DNA from: Staphylotrichum longicolle
Taxonomy: Eukaryota > Ascomycota > Sordariomycetes > Sordariales > Chaetomiaceae
Direction of reading: 5' to 3'
NCBI GenBank assembly: GCA_019096155.1
Contig: JAHCVI010000001.1
Location: 2,170,001 to 2,234,000 of the forward strand
DNA: 64,000 nucleotides
The notes under the pieces are model-generated. The model saw nothing but the letters and a program-made list of their open reading frames with translations. It did no database searches and was not told the origin of the DNA. The position numbers and the translations under genes are program-made. The stretch's first letter is position 1; each line of letters starts with the position of its first letter. Positions 1-12,900 of the stretch are shown here, in pieces.

Positions 1-975
1 GATGAAGGACTCTTTTGCCACTCGGTTTTGTTCAGTCGTATCGGTTGCGCCAGGCAGACAATATGTAGTTCTGTTTAGATGAGTATGTGTCTCGGAGTAT
101 CTCGACGAGAGTGCATGGAAGTCTTGTCCGGTCAAAGGTTGGTTGTTGCCTTCCTGTCGGGTGACGGTGCGGGGCAGTGGCCGTATCAGATGGGAGCTCC
201 GGAACGGAAGCCCGAGATCAGCGACGAAATCGGTACTGTAGAGGCCGCCTGTGCACAAAGCTTTGTGCTGCTAATGCCAGGCAGAAGAGGTGCCCCAGGA
301 GCCCAGTTCTCGGAGCCCAAAATGCAAGCAGCGAGGCCTGAGGCAGCAGAGGGTGACAGACAACCTGGAATGATGAGCAAAGAGGGGCCCTGCAGCGAAG
401 GGTGCACAGTGTAAGGTGAAACTGTGCCGCAAACGGCAGCGTGAGATACGCAAGTGTATATTCTCAGTACGTGAACCCCTGGTCTTGAAGCCAAGCACCA
501 GCGACGCGATGGCAAGAATCAGGAGCCTGGAAGAAGACGTGAGCGTCTGCGACTTGTGCGCCGGCAGGATGTGGTTCATGAAGTTGTCAGTGACAACAAC
601 CGGGGCGGGCTACAACGAACATGAGCGACGTCAGATGACAGGCTGCAGTGGGGTGACCAGTTTGCAGGTGCTGCATTGAAGCACCCACTCAGAGCGACAG
701 GGGTAGGGGAGCACCCCTCCTGCCGAAGAAAGAAGATTCCACAATCAACAGAGCTCATGACGCAAAACTCGTCTGAAATGTAAATATGTACCGATCCACG
801 CTATCTGCGCACGCGGAAAAGCAAACAATGTACAAGAAGATCCCCTCAGTCCGTTCCCAAATGCTGCAGCCATGGCCGAAAGAAGGAAAGACAGAACAAG
901 CAGACAGAAAAGCGATCCAAGTCCAGATCTGAGCCCTCTATCAAACCGGCCGATGTTCCTCGCCCCCGCTCTCAT
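1..975. other. Intergenic, left edge
   Basis: No open frame here has recognisable protein similarity, domain motifs or splice structure. The stretch holds the 3' flank of the ferric-reductase-like gene, whose stop lies at 976. An unseen gene left of the window could extend in as untranslated sequence. Confidence 0.5.
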
Positions 976-2848
976 CTACCACGAAAACGCCTCCTCCACA
1001 AAGTCAATGCTGCCTTGGTACTGCCTGTTGCGTACGGCGCGGCGCACCTCATCGCTCAGCGCGCCCGGCCCACACACCGTGACCGCCATTGTGCCGACCT
1101 GATTCTCCATCTCCATCCCCAGGAGCGTGTCGATGTTCGGCCTGCCCGGGAACATCTGCACCGTCGAGCTGGGGCTGTGGATTTCCTTAGTTGACCGAGG
1201 CCGGCTGACGAACAGCATGATGCGCAGCACCTCGCGACGCTTCTCCATGGCCAGCACCTCGGTCATCCACGGCCTGATCCACTCCAGGTGCTCCGGACTC
1301 TGAATGGTCCAGACCATGATTACCTTGCGCGCCGCCACCGTGCCGTTGTTGTAGCCGGCCACCAGATCGCGAACGTGGGGCACCGCCTGCGTGATGCCCA
1401 CGCCGCCCGCGAAGAGCATGACAGTGCCGTACGAGTGGAGTCGGCTTGAGCCACGGTAGGGGCCCTCGACCAGGCAACGTGTAACCATCTTACCGTCGGG
1501 GTGGGACGCGGCGCGATTGTAGAGAGCAGCCGTGAAGCCGGTGCGGCCGCGAACGATGAAGGAGACCGTCGTCTTCTTGGCGGCAAGAACGTCCTGGCGG
1601 CGCATGGGCAGTTTCTCGTCGTCGGCATGGTCCGCTTCGTCGCTCCAGGCGACGGTAAAGGGGTGGGACTGCCAGAAACCGATGGTCGGCATGTAGAGAT
1701 AGGCGTGCTGGCCGGGTTGGAAGTTCCAGGGCCGGGCCATAGTCACGGTAACGCGGCAAGCGCCGCCGGGAAGGGCTTCAACCAGGGTCTTGGTGCCACC
1801 CGCGCCGATGTTGCGGTAGCCAAGGCGGAGCAGGCGGGCGGCGCGGTCAAAGACCCACAGGGCGACCACCGCGTAAAGGTACTTGATCTGCGGCAGATTC
1901 TTGAGGTCGAGATGGTACCAGAGGCCGATGATGGAGACGATGGCCAGAGCGATATGAGCAAGCTTGAAGATCTCGTAGTAGGCGTGACGGAACATGCTCG
2001 CCGCCTGGATGAAGATGACCACCATGGCGCAAGTTGACTGAGTCTATCGTTAGTCGAGGTGAGGGGTAGCCGAAACAAATTTGACTTACAATGAACCCCC
2101 ACAGCATGTAGGGAACCTTGAAGACGGTCTTGAACGCGCCATCCCAACCGCCCGTCGAGGCACTGCTGACGAGGAAGGCCAAGGTATGGGCGAGGGACTC
2201 CAGAGCCACGATGCGGCCCAACCATCGGTGGAGGAGGTTGAACGTGTCGAAAGAGATGCCGAGAAGGTTGATGAGCGGGTTGTTCCGGCCCGCCATCAGG
2301 AAAAGAGGAATCATGTTGACCACGGCAAGATAACCAGTCCGGTTCCTCACAAGGGCGGCAACCTGCTTCAGCGGCCCCGAGTAGTCAATCGTGATGACGC
2401 AAAACGCGACGTTGGCCGCCAGGTAGCCGAGGAGGAAGACCAGCTGCATCCGCGTGGGTAGCGTTCCGACGTTGAGGGCCGAGCTGAGCTGGAACTCGCG
2501 GTTGTGGCGCTTGCTGAGAATAGGCGCATATTGCACGTTCTTCTTGAACCATGAAAAGTTCTCGGAGGGCTGGGCGAAGTACCGCTGTGTGTCGTTGTGG
2601 AGGCATGTCACGGTGCGGACATAGCGAACCAGCAGCGTGGTGATCCTCCAGGCGAGCAGGACGACCGAGACGGCACCCAGGACCACGAACAGATAATGCG
2701 ACAGCATCTCGTTCACAACATCCGGGTCCACGCTCGCAGTCGCGGTATTTGCTCCGCCTCCTCCTCCTCCTCCTCCTCCTCCTCCTCCCCCGTGACCGCC
2801 TGCCGCCGAAGTCGCCGCGGCCGCTGCTGCGCTTGTTGGGGCAGCCAT
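976..2848 (-). CDS. Ferric-reductase-like transmembrane oxidoreductase
   Basis: Two exons on the minus strand, 2848-2090 and 2037-976, with a 52-bp phase-0 intron (GTAAGT donor, CAG acceptor), give 606 residues. The family moves electrons from NAD(P)H through FAD and two b-type haems to extracellular ferric iron or another acceptor. The ferric-reductase transmembrane block carries two H-x13-H pairs, His207/His221 and His281/His295, fitting bis-haem ligation. The FAD motif HPFTV is at 378-382, and a glycine-rich nucleotide-binding stretch (FAGGVGITQ) and a GPG near the C-terminus follow. The protein ends in a Phe-Ser-Trp tail typical of FRE proteins. I start at the first ATG; an upstream in-frame TTG is not a plausible fungal start. 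The N-terminus is Ala/Gly-rich with a run of about 13 glycines and no clear signal peptide. Whether the substrate is iron, copper or oxygen cannot be told from sequence. Confidence 0.88.
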
Positions 2849-5800
2849 GATGTCCTTCGAATCACTGCCTCTTCCCAGAAAAGGTGACTGCAAGCAGATA
2901 GTTACTGTCGGCCGTCCTGATACGGTGATTGGTATTGCTGTTGAGAGTCGAGATCGTCAAGATCGTGTATCGAAGACGCTATCTAAGCGTTCAGATGTCG
3001 GTATGAATTCCAAGTGAGAGATGGCAACGGTTCCCAGTGTTTCCCGAGTCCTGCAAGGGGCGGTGGGCGCCGTTGTTTGTGCTGGCGGTGCTTGTCGCGT
3101 GCTGTTTGTCACGAGATTCCGCACCAAAATAGAGGCAAGTCGTCTTTATGTTGTCGGAGAGTCGACTTCACCTGACCATGTCGCTATCGTCGATTTAGAA
3201 GAGAGTGTAATGTGTCGCTGGTTCCCTAGCGTAGCGTGGAAGAAATGAAGGTGGTGGAAGCGTCCAGCGGCAGAAGTTGTCAAGTGTGAGTGTGTGTGGT
3301 GCGAAGTGACCACGGTCGGTAAATTGTCAAGTGTCAGGGTCCGTTGCTAGATGACGGAGTGACACGCTGGACAAGAAAAGAAGGAGCGTAGTACGAGAAT
3401 GCAATCAGTTCTCGAAATAGGCCCAGCCACGTAAGGGAGCAACACTCCTAAAAGAAGGATTTCCCGAAGACACACTGAGGAAGGAGGGAGGATGTGACTC
3501 CAGGATCAGGGCTCGCAATGCAGATGAAGAGGTGGGTCCTCGTTCTTGCCCGACCCCCTCCCTCCTCCCTGTCCCTGGCCGGAATCTGGGCCCAGGGGTT
3601 GGTGACTTTCATTCCAAGCGGGGTTCCTTCCTGTACTGGAAGTACCAAGTACGGCGCCAGCCAGTCATATCTCACATTGCCGTTTTTCTACGCTTCCCCC
3701 ATGAACTTCTCGACTCAGACGTCTTACAGTGCCTTCCCCGTCTACGCAACACAGCTTCGAGTCTTTGTTTTCTCCATCAACCCAAACCACTGTTTGTCTC
3801 GTGCTCAAACACGGCACTTGGACCTCTATCTGCCAGACAGTACGGATTGGCAAGCATGCGGAAGGACGAGGAGAGTTGATGTCCCTAACGGCAAGCGGGC
3901 ACACTGAGCGTCATGCGACGGCGAAACGACTCGCCATGCCCGCAAGACTGGGAGGGAGGAGACGGGAAAGAGCCAGGCTGAGCCAGGCACGTTCCAGAAA
4001 ATCACGCCCAGTCCTCGGTTCGTGGCGGTGGATCACTGGCCATGGCGGGGGTTTTGCGCACATCACCAGCAGCCAAACTGCCGGAATCCCGTTTCTGCAC
4101 CCAATCGGACCGGGCGGTGTTGTTCCTGCGTCTGCCAATCCCCACCCCAACATGGCGGTTTTGAGATGCCAAGCGCCCAGCCCGCCGAGCGCCATTGGGC
4201 AACCCTGAAACAACGCATGGGCCCGCAATCCAGGGGACCCCTTCAATGAGCCAGGCACGTCCTTGCATGAACAACCACACTCCCTCAGCCACTCAAAACT
4301 GCGACGCCGTGAGGGGGAGGGAGAACCCGGGGGAGGGACCTTTGCAGCGGCTTGACAGCACACAGTCTCGAGACAGTATGTACGCGGCCCTCTCGGTGGT
4401 CCGCTCGGCGACAGCCCAATCGAGGCAAGTTGTGCCGGCGCAACGATGTCATGGAGGTTGCCGTTCGGGCCAGAGTTTTACAGATTCGCCACGCCCAGGC
4501 ACTGATCGAAATCCATTCAGATCTCGGCTCAGCACATGCAGGCGAAGGTGAGGCTGTGGCCAGAACTCCACACAACGTCTCTGTCGGTTTGCGCTGAACT
4601 ATAATGTCAGCCAAGACAAGCCGTCTGTTGGGTTGAGCATCGTCGCATGTCCTGTTCATCCTCATCAACACACAAGTAAATTAGTCGTCCGTGCCGCACC
4701 AAGGAAGGTCCAGACTCCAGGCCCTATTAACATGCCGCCGGCAAACTGACCCAAAGAGATCATTCCCCCCTTTCCCCACTCAAGCAATCAAGACGGCACA
4801 AGCGAGCGATGTCAACGCCGCACATGGCCCCAGCGCCGCTCTGATGGGCCCGACGAACCGTGGGGATTTGATACGACGAAATGACACAGTACATGGCAGG
4901 AAGGGATGGATTAACAGCGGCCTTGGAACCCTATGGGTACCAAACTCTCTCATCGAGACGGCGTCAGTGTCCCGAGTTCTGACATTCATGTTGGAAACAT
5001 CAAAGTCGCCATCCATCGGCACTTGTTTTCGGTCAAAGTGATCGGCTCCGAGGCTTGATGGTTGATCTCCCGTTGAGATACCGTTTGGTGTTTCAACTGG
5101 AAGCTGACGAATACAGTTCGTGTGGAGCAAGCGGCGACATGAAAAAAAAAACAAAAGAAAAAGAGTGACGACAGTACCCCATCTCAGCCCATGTCATCCT
5201 AATAAGTCGGCCAACCTGAAACAACCCCACCACACCCCGATGCCTCGCATCCACTTCCGATCACGAATATCACATCACATCAGTCATCACTGAGTAAAAT
5301 GGAGTCTGTCTCCGGTGATCAGCCTTGTCCATGTCCACAGTCCCGGTTCCGGATCTGATATCCGTACGGCCGGAGGGCAGGTTCACATCTCGGGACCCGC
5401 CCCCGTCCTCGTTGCCATCTGCGATAGCTCTGAGGGAAGTTGCATCAATCTGGTTATGAGAAATGACAGGGGGTCCAAGATTGGGAAATGGCAGTGCCTC
5501 GCGTTTCCTCGTCCCAGCCCCAAACGAGATGCGCTATCCACAAATGACATTACTCTCCTCTACGTGGGGACGAGGACTCCAAACGAAGTAGCGGGCAAGG
5601 GAATAGACGCGTGGGCTGTCAAGCCCACCAGTGTGACCCTAGTTCCTGGTTCTGCCATCCACCAAGTCGGTTAAACCTACCACAGTCGACATGATCGAAG
5701 CTCGAGACCCAGGTTTCAGATCTCGTTACACCACGCCGAGAGATCGTGTTAAGCCTCAACTTTGATTGCGTCACCTGGGAGACACAAGTAGCAGCATCTC

Positions 5801-6068
5801 ACCCACCATTATCTGATTTCAAACGGGTTGTGTAGTGGTTCTTCGTACGTGTACAATATCTGATCCTGACACTTTGGTATCACATACGAGACATCTGACC
5901 GTTGAGACCTTACCGGTGTCCCCCCTCCTCAACCTATACAGCCAGCCCACGAAACAATTCTCTAAAACAGGTATCTCATACGCAAAACAGTTACCCCGCA
6001 AATCAATGCATAAGGTATCCAGCCCATACCCAACCCCTACGGCTCATACCCAACCCTGAACCTTTTCC
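2849..6068. other. Intergenic, 3.2 kb
   Basis: The promoter of the ferric-reductase-like gene lies at its left end and the 3' flank of the 936-residue gene at its right end. Short open frames are present on both strands, but none has codon bias, splice signals or motifs that support a gene. I see no repeat or RNA gene. Confidence 0.5.
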
Positions 6069-8879
6069 TCAGAGAATACTCAACTCGTCGTCACTCTCCC
6101 CATCCCCACCCCCATACCCAGCGTAACCCCCCACCCTCGGCGGCTGGAGATACACAAGCGACGCCCTCGCCACCCGTTTCTTCGTCACCGTCGCCGCCGC
6201 TGCCGCCGCAGCAGCGGCAGGCCTCGCCTTGGCAGGGCGAAACCGCGCCGGTTTGTTCCTCCCCAGCCAGTTTTCCCTCTCCTTCTCCGTCTTCTCCTTC
6301 GTCGTTCCCCTTAACCCTGCATCATCGCCGCCGTTTAGACTCTGCTGGTCGCGGTCGAACCCCAGCTCGTCGCCCCCGCGCGTGATGGGCCGTGACAGCC
6401 GGCGCGGGTGGGCCGCGAGGAAGCCGCCTGTGGGCGGAGACGGGAGAGGAGGTGCCGGGGAGGGCTTGGTGGTGGCGGGATGTGGGCGGTGCCGGCGGCC
6501 GGCGGGCGCGGGCTCTGGGTCTGACAAGGTTGGGGATGAGACTGGCGTCTCGGTCTCGCTGGGGAAGGGCGCGTCTGCGTCCGCGTCCGCCTCTGCCTCA
6601 GTCTCTGCGTCGGTGGACGTTTCAGGGGCTGAGTTGGTGCTTGAGTTGTCGGCTTCAAGGTCGGGGTCGATGTCGTCTGGGGTTGGTTCCGGGTCTGAGT
6701 CAAGGTCTGTTTCTGGTCCTCGTTCTGATTCTGATTCTGAAGTGCCCTCGTCCTGGTCCATCTCGTCTCCACTGTTCCCAGGGAATGGCCCACGGGATCT
6801 CAACTGCGGGACGCGCCCGGCTGGGCGGAGATCGGTCGCTGGGGTGGCGGCAACCCACTCGCTGATGCCGTCGTCCCAGCGGATTCCTGAGAAGGACGAA
6901 GGTTTCTTCGTCTTGCTTGTGCGGGGACCACCGGTCCCACGTGTCTTGTCTGGCGTGGCGCACATTGCAACGGCCTTGGCCTGGAGACCCTCTGCAAAGG
7001 CGAGATCGCGCAGGTCACCCGTATGCTCGGCAAGCCGGAACGCGCCATCCACGCGCATGTTGTTCAGCGCGCCGCCGGGGAGGTCCAACGCCTCGAGCTT
7101 GTCGCAGAACCGCGAGAGGTAGACGTGCGGTGCGAGGCCGGTGCCGCGGCTGCAGTGGTGCGCGACGGCGCTCATTAGGGCTGTGGTGGCGTCGTACTGG
7201 AGCATGAGACGTGGGTTGCCGCGGCAGTTCTGCACCCCCTTCCAGGCGGTTTCTATTGTACAAGCCGAGACGCAGTTGGTTTCTCCGTCAAGAGAGAGGA
7301 AGGCGCATAGAGCGAGCATGTAGGTGCCGAGCTTCCGGCCGCCTGGTTTTCGACGCTTGAGGTTTGCCGAGCAGGTGGTGACGACATACTCTATCCTCCG
7401 CCGAAGGGTGGCGGCTCGGGTTGTGGAGGAGCTCTCGGGGGTCTCGCTTGATCCCTCTTCACTGAGAAGGACGACGGATCCGAGAGCTGCGATAGCGCTG
7501 ATAAGTGTAGTTTGAGATTTGCCCCGGAGGCGAGTCTGCGGAATGCCTCGTGGTTTCTTCGGCGAGGCGAGATCGCAGAGCACTTCGAGAGTAATGACGA
7601 TCAAGTCCACGCTGCCCTGGCAAGGCTTCATGTGGGTGACATGGCGGACTGTGGACGGCCACAAGGAGACGAAGCTCTTGTTCAATACCCAGTCGACAGG
7701 GAGTAACTCGGCGGCAAGGAGATTGGCCAGTATTCCGGGCATGATTGAGGTGCCAGAGGGGTCACAGCTCTTGAGTACCCTCAGCGGTTGAAGGGCAGGC
7801 GAGGTGAAGAGATCGTCATCGGCAGAACAAGGTTTCGGATACTGGCGAACGGCGAATGTCTCTATCAAACCCATAAATTCCGTCGGCGGCATGTACTCGA
7901 GGCATAACCGTATAAGCAAGGCGGTCACCGAGTCCTCGAGTAAGCCCTCGGACACAGCATCTTGAATGATTTGAACGGCATGCGCCCGTACAAGCAAGCA
8001 CAGGTGCCTCCATCCGTCAACAGCCCCAAGGGACTCGAGCTCAGAATAGATTTCGAAGGACACTCCGGCTCCTTGGACTGCCGACTTTGTACCGTTTTCT
8101 TCGGCTTCATGCCTCTCCCAGTGCTCAAGCGCCGCGATGTAGGCCGGGACCTTGCGGAGACACATGGCGAGCAATGACTTGGGACCAGCTGCTTGGTTCT
8201 TTCGCGGAGAGGTAACGCGTAAAAGAGAATCGAATGCCTTGAGGACCGACTCATACAGTCCGTGCCTCTCAGAGTCCATGGTCGGGCGGAGCCCAGCCAG
8301 CTCTAGCTCATAGGCGCATTTCGTCTTGCAGCCGGCGCCCAAGTGACTGCATCGGCGGTTTACCGGAGCGAGATCTTCCTGAGACGGCTCATCGAGGCCC
8401 TGGTACGGAGAAGAAGGCAGGTGGTTTCTGACGCGGCGGAGGAAGGGAGTGGGTAGAACGACATCCTGGGTGATCTTGTTGTCTGGTTGGCGACGTTGTT
8501 TTGGTAGGTTCCGCTGCGGTGTGCATGAAGTGTCGCCCAGTGATCTTCGACGGTATGCTTTTCTAGAATATTTGCGACATGTTTTCTTATCGCTGTAATC
8601 GGAGTCGGAGCCTGGGTAGCTCCTTTTGCCCAGCACCGTCCTCCGGGGCCTCGAGGTTTGGCCGGGCACTGATAAACCTTGGCCGTTGCCCGTCAAGAAT
8701 CGTCTCTCTTTGTCCTTTCTGAGAGCGGCAATATGAGCCAACAATGGCCGGAGGAGTCGGTGACATCTTGTGGCTGTCCAGGGTTGGGCCGACTCAGAAA
8801 AGAGGAGAGCGGTAGTGGTCTGTTTTGGGAGGTTGCTGTGCCTTGGCAATGTTGAGACAGCTAGAAATTGATCCTCCAT
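6069..8879 (-). CDS. Uncharacterised 936-residue fungal protein
   Basis: A single uninterrupted reading frame starting at an ATG (8879) codes for 936 residues. I do not recognise a named domain. Residues 1-170 are basic and Ser/Arg-rich with clustered Arg-Lys motifs, which suggests nuclear localisation. About residues 190-660 look like a globular, helix-rich region with many Leu/Ala and scattered Cys, possibly a helical-repeat scaffold. A SFSGIRWDDGISEWVAATP motif follows, then a long acidic low-complexity tract (Ser-Glu, Asp-Pro, Asp-Ala repeats), a Pro-rich tract, an Ala run and a short acidic C-terminus. The architecture suggests a nuclear or chromatin-associated protein, but this is inference. 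The length of the open frame and its codon bias make it a real gene. Confidence 0.75.
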   Translation of the reverse strand: MEDQFLAVSTLPRHSNLPKQTTTALLFSESAQPWTATRCHRLLRPLLAHIAALRKDKERRFLTGNGQGLSVPGQTSRPRRTVLGKRSYPGSDSDYSDKKTCRKYSRKAYRRRSLGDTSCTPQRNLPKQRRQPDNKITQDVVLPTPFLRRVRNHLPSSPYQGLDEPSQEDLAPVNRRCSHLGAGCKTKCAYELELAGLRPTMDSERHGLYESVLKAFDSLLRVTSPRKNQAAGPKSLLAMCLRKVPAYIAALEHWERHEAEENGTKSAVQGAGVSFEIYSELESLGAVDGWRHLCLLVRAHAVQIIQDAVSEGLLEDSVTALLIRLCLEYMPPTEFMGLIETFAVRQYPKPCSADDDLFTSPALQPLRVLKSCDPSGTSIMPGILANLLAAELLPVDWVLNKSFVSLWPSTVRHVTHMKPCQGSVDLIVITLEVLCDLASPKKPRGIPQTRLRGKSQTTLISAIAALGSVVLLSEEGSSETPESSSTTRAATLRRRIEYVVTTCSANLKRRKPGGRKLGTYMLALCAFLSLDGETNCVSACTIETAWKGVQNCRGNPRLMLQYDATTALMSAVAHHCSRGTGLAPHVYLSRFCDKLEALDLPGGALNNMRVDGAFRLAEHTGDLRDLAFAEGLQAKAVAMCATPDKTRGTGGPRTSKTKKPSSFSGIRWDDGISEWVAATPATDLRPAGRVPQLRSRGPFPGNSGDEMDQDEGTSESESERGPETDLDSDPEPTPDDIDPDLEADNSSTNSAPETSTDAETEAEADADADAPFPSETETPVSSPTLSDPEPAPAGRRHRPHPATTKPSPAPPLPSPPTGGFLAAHPRRLSRPITRGGDELGFDRDQQSLNGGDDAGLRGTTKEKTEKERENWLGRNKPARFRPAKARPAAAAAAAAATVTKKRVARASLVYLQPPRVGGYAGYGGGDGESDDELSIL

Positions 8880-9914
8880 CTATGTAGATGTGGCGGCGAC
8901 GATATTTTGCTAAGCAAAATGTGTAAGTGGGCGGCAAGGACAAAATACGCGAGTTGGCGTCCAAAAAAGTGTCGTGTTTTGGTGTTTCGCTGTTTACTCA
9001 ATTTCCTGTTCTGGATTGGTCCCATAATAATATTCGAGCTCTGGTTCCAGACGCGGGGAGCCCCGGCTCCCGCCCTTTCGCGAACCGGAAACACTGGGCG
9101 TATGGCGATCGGACAGAAGATGAGAGCCAAGAAGTATCATTGTAGGTTGCAATACAGGACACAATCGACATACAAGTATCATCGAAAAATAGAGAGGAAG
9201 AAGAAGAGTGCGTTGATTGGCCCAAGGCTGTTGCTCGAGTTAGCCAGGGTTGGGGTTGAAAGCATGGTTCTCAGCTTCAAAGCTCGAGAGGCTTGACAGG
9301 GATTCAAGAGGTACATGTGCTCTGGAATGTGTCTCTTGTTACAAAGCTTTTGAAACCTTTTCTTCAAGGAAAGTTTACGAAGACAACAGCACCGGCAAAC
9401 GACAGATATGTTAATGAGCTTCAGCGGCCGACACCGTCTGCCAAGAGGGAGCAGGGGAAGGCTGCTTGTGGTCGGCTTCGGGTCGTCCCAGGTCTCTGGG
9501 ACTTCCCAAGCCCGAGTCATGCCGAGCATTGGTGGGGCCGACTTCTTCCCGTGGACCGGGCTCTGCATCATAGGCCAAAAAAAAGTTTGGGAGAGCAAAA
9601 ACTTCAAACTCGAGCAAAACAGCCTTTCCTGCCGCTCAATCCACTTCGTTTCCTCTAGCAGGTGTCCGGCGGCTTACTGGGACAACTGGGACCGTCGTAT
9701 TCCCAATTGGGTCATTTCCAGCACCATTTCCTCCAGCACCGGCCTTTCCAGGTTCCCTTGCGCTGCACGCTGCACCGCGTTACATTTTGCATTTTGCATT
9801 TTCTGCTTCGACCAGGTCGGCACTGTTGGCTGGCCCTCGATCTTGTAATACTTGTTTAATCCCTTCGCCTATTGTTCGGAATATCACGATATCATCCCGG
9901 AAATAGACTTCAAG
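8880..9914. promoter_or_regulatory. Divergent promoter, 936-residue gene and CLU1
   Basis: About 1 kb separates the two divergent starts. It contains a short tandem GCATTTT repeat near 9783-9803, about 110 bp before the CLU1 ATG. I cannot assign a specific factor site. No further gene is seen. Confidence 0.4.
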
Positions 9915-12900
9915 ATGGCCGATACGCCCTCCAACGCCGCCGCCGCTCCGTCCAGTATGTAGCTTGTGCTCCGCACCGCTTCTCCATCCGCCGCGTGCTC
10001 TTGTTCCCCCGGCGTTGCGGACTAACACAATCCCTTTTCTTTTCCCTCAGACAACCCGGCATCCGGAACTCCTGCCGCGCAGGATACGCCTACCGAGAAC
10101 CCGGAAACAACGGAGCCCACAGAAGATGGCGCCGAGCAGCCTGAAGGTGTGTGCCGGTGACTGGCTCAACAAAATGCAAACCGCCGGGCATAGCTCTCTA
10201 ACCGCCGCCCAGATGCTCCCTTCCTGGTGAAGATTGTCCTCCCCCACGACGACAAGCCTCTGGAGATTCCGGTATGTATGCTCGTTTGGAAGCTCCCAGG
10301 ACACTTCTAAACTAGCAACAGGTGTCCCCGTTGGAACAGATCCACGAGATCCGCCAGTCCGTCATCGAGCACCCGGTCGCCGTGCAATACTCGTGCTTCC
10401 ACCTCGAACACAACGGCCAGCGCATCAATGACTTCGTCCAGGTATCGGACATTGAGGGTCTTGCCGCTGGCTCCGAGCTGCACGTTGTCGAGGACGCCTA
10501 CACCGAGAAGGAGGCGAGGATCCATTTCATCCGCATCCGGGAACTGATTGGCGCTGCTGGGGACCGCACCGACACAGCCCAGGGCATCCTCGCCGGCGCT
10601 TCGATTCACGACGATGTCGTGGCCGCCGCTGCCGAAGAGGCGGAGAAGGAGGTCCAGCCCTACGATTTCACTGCGACCCCGAGCTTGTCCGTCCTCCTTC
10701 CCAAGGAGACACCTGCCGCACCCAAGACGGTCAAATTGATCACATTGTCGCCCTGGAACCCGCCTCCGGCCCCATGGCGCCAAAAGGGACATTTGCTGTA
10801 CCTGGCCGTCACGACCAACGAGGGGGAGCAGCTCAATATCACAGCCCATGTTGGTGGGTTCTTCGTGAGCAACTCCAGCAAGGACAGGTTCAACCCGACA
10901 CCCCGGACGGATGCGAAGGGCGCCGCCGCCCATTCTCTCTTCAGCCTGCTGGAGAAGATCTCGCCTTCCTTCGCCAAGTCCTTCACCGAGTTCCAGCAGT
11001 TCACTAACACTAAGGAACCCCTCGCGACGTTCCAGATCGGCAACACCGTTCCCTCGGCGCCGTGGATCGTGCCGTCCGCTTCATCGTCACTCTGCGCCCA
11101 CGTCTCTGACCCGACGAGGTCTCAGGAGACCCTGCTGCTGGGCGGTGCCGAGAACACGGATTCTCTCAGAGACTGGAACGAGGAATTCCAGTCCGCGAAG
11201 GAGCTCCCCAGAGACACGATTCAGGACCGCGTGTTCAGGGAACGCCTGCTCGCCAAGCTCTATGCTGACTACAATGATGCTGCCGCTCGCGGTGCGGTGC
11301 TGGTTGCCCGCGGCGAGGTTGCGCCGCTCAACCCCACCGAAGGCAGGGACGCGCAGATCTTCGTCTACAACAACGTCTTCTTCTCCTTCGGCGCCGACGG
11401 TGTTGGCACTTTCACCAGCGAGGGCGGTGACGAGGCTGCCCGGGTTGCCACTGGGAAGGATGTTCTCGGTGTCAAGCTCGTAAACCAGCTCGATATCGAT
11501 GGCCTGTACACTCCAGGCACCGTTGTTGTCGACTACCTCGGCAAGCGTATTGTCGGCCAGAGCATCGTCCCCGGTATCTTCAAGCAGCCCGAGCCTGGTG
11601 AGAATCAGATCCACTACGGAGCCGTGGATGGTAAGGATGTGGTTGCCGCCGACCAGAGCTTTGCGCCTTCCTTTGAGAAGTTGGCTCAGTCTCTTCGCAT
11701 CAAGAAGCACGCCGTTTGGGACAAGGAGAACAAGCGGTTTGATCTTGAGGCTAGCGTTGAGATGAAGGGTCTCCTCGGCACCGACGGTCGCAAGTACGTC
11801 CTGGACCTGTACCGCGTCACTCCTCTGGATATCGCCTGGATGGAGGAGAGCAGTCCTGAGGGCGCTGAGTATCCTCACCGCATGACGGTTCTGCGTCCTG
11901 AGTTGGTGGAGGCTCTCGGCAAGCAGAAGGCTCGTGACTTTGTCAGCGCTGAGCTGCAAAAGCGCGGCGCTCTGAAGGCGAAGGAGGAGAAGACCGAGGA
12001 GAAGACTGAAGAGAAGTCCGAGGAGACCACCGAAGAGAAGGCTAAGGAGACCGCCGAGGAGAAGGCTGAGGGTGCCGAGGACGAGAAGAAGGACGAGGAG
12101 AAGACCGAGACCGATCGGATCGACATGTCCAATTTCAAGTTTGCCTTGAATCCCGATGCCTTCAGCGGCCAGAACCCCCAGACCGACGAAGAGAAGGAGG
12201 AGATGGCCAAGGACGAGCAAGAGGTTCGCGATGCCTGCGCCTACCTCCAGGACACCGTCATTCCTTCCCTTATCAAGGATCTCAACGAGTCTGACATCAG
12301 CTTCCCCATGGACGGCCGGTCGCTGACTTCGCTGCTGCACCGCCGCGGCATCAACCTTCGGTACCTTGGAAAGCTCGCGTCTCTGAGCGACAACACTCGC
12401 CTCGAGTGCTTCCGGGAGGTTTGTGTGCGGGAGATGATTGCGAGGTCCTTCAAACACGTCGCGGCCAAGTACCTGAAGACCCTGCCGCTGCCGCTCACAT
12501 CGTCCTGCTTTTCGCATCTCCTCAACTGCCTCCTGGGCACAGAGCTGAACTCCAAGCCTGTGGCTGACATTGATGAGTCTTACCGGACCCTCTTCAGCGA
12601 GGCTGACCTCGCCTTCGAGAAGGTCACGCCTGAGGGTCTGAGGGAGGAGATGCGGGGCGAGGCCACTCGCAGGTTCAGGTTCGTCCTCCCGGATAGCTGG
12701 TGGAGCCAGGTCAGGCATATCCAACTGCTCCGTGAGGTTTCGTTGAAGTTGGGTCTCCAGATCCAGATCAGGAACTTCGCCTTCACCAAGTCTGCTGAGT
12801 CGGAGCCTGCGCCGCAGACCAACGGCCAGCCCCAGGCCGAGTCCGCCAGCAAGAAGAAGAACAAGAAGAAGTCGCGTGACGGGTCGCCGGCCGCTGCCCC

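Noticed and set aside
6229..7122. 297-codon plus-strand open frame with Ser/Val repeats
   Set aside because: It is the mirror of the acidic low-complexity tail of the minus-strand 936-residue gene.
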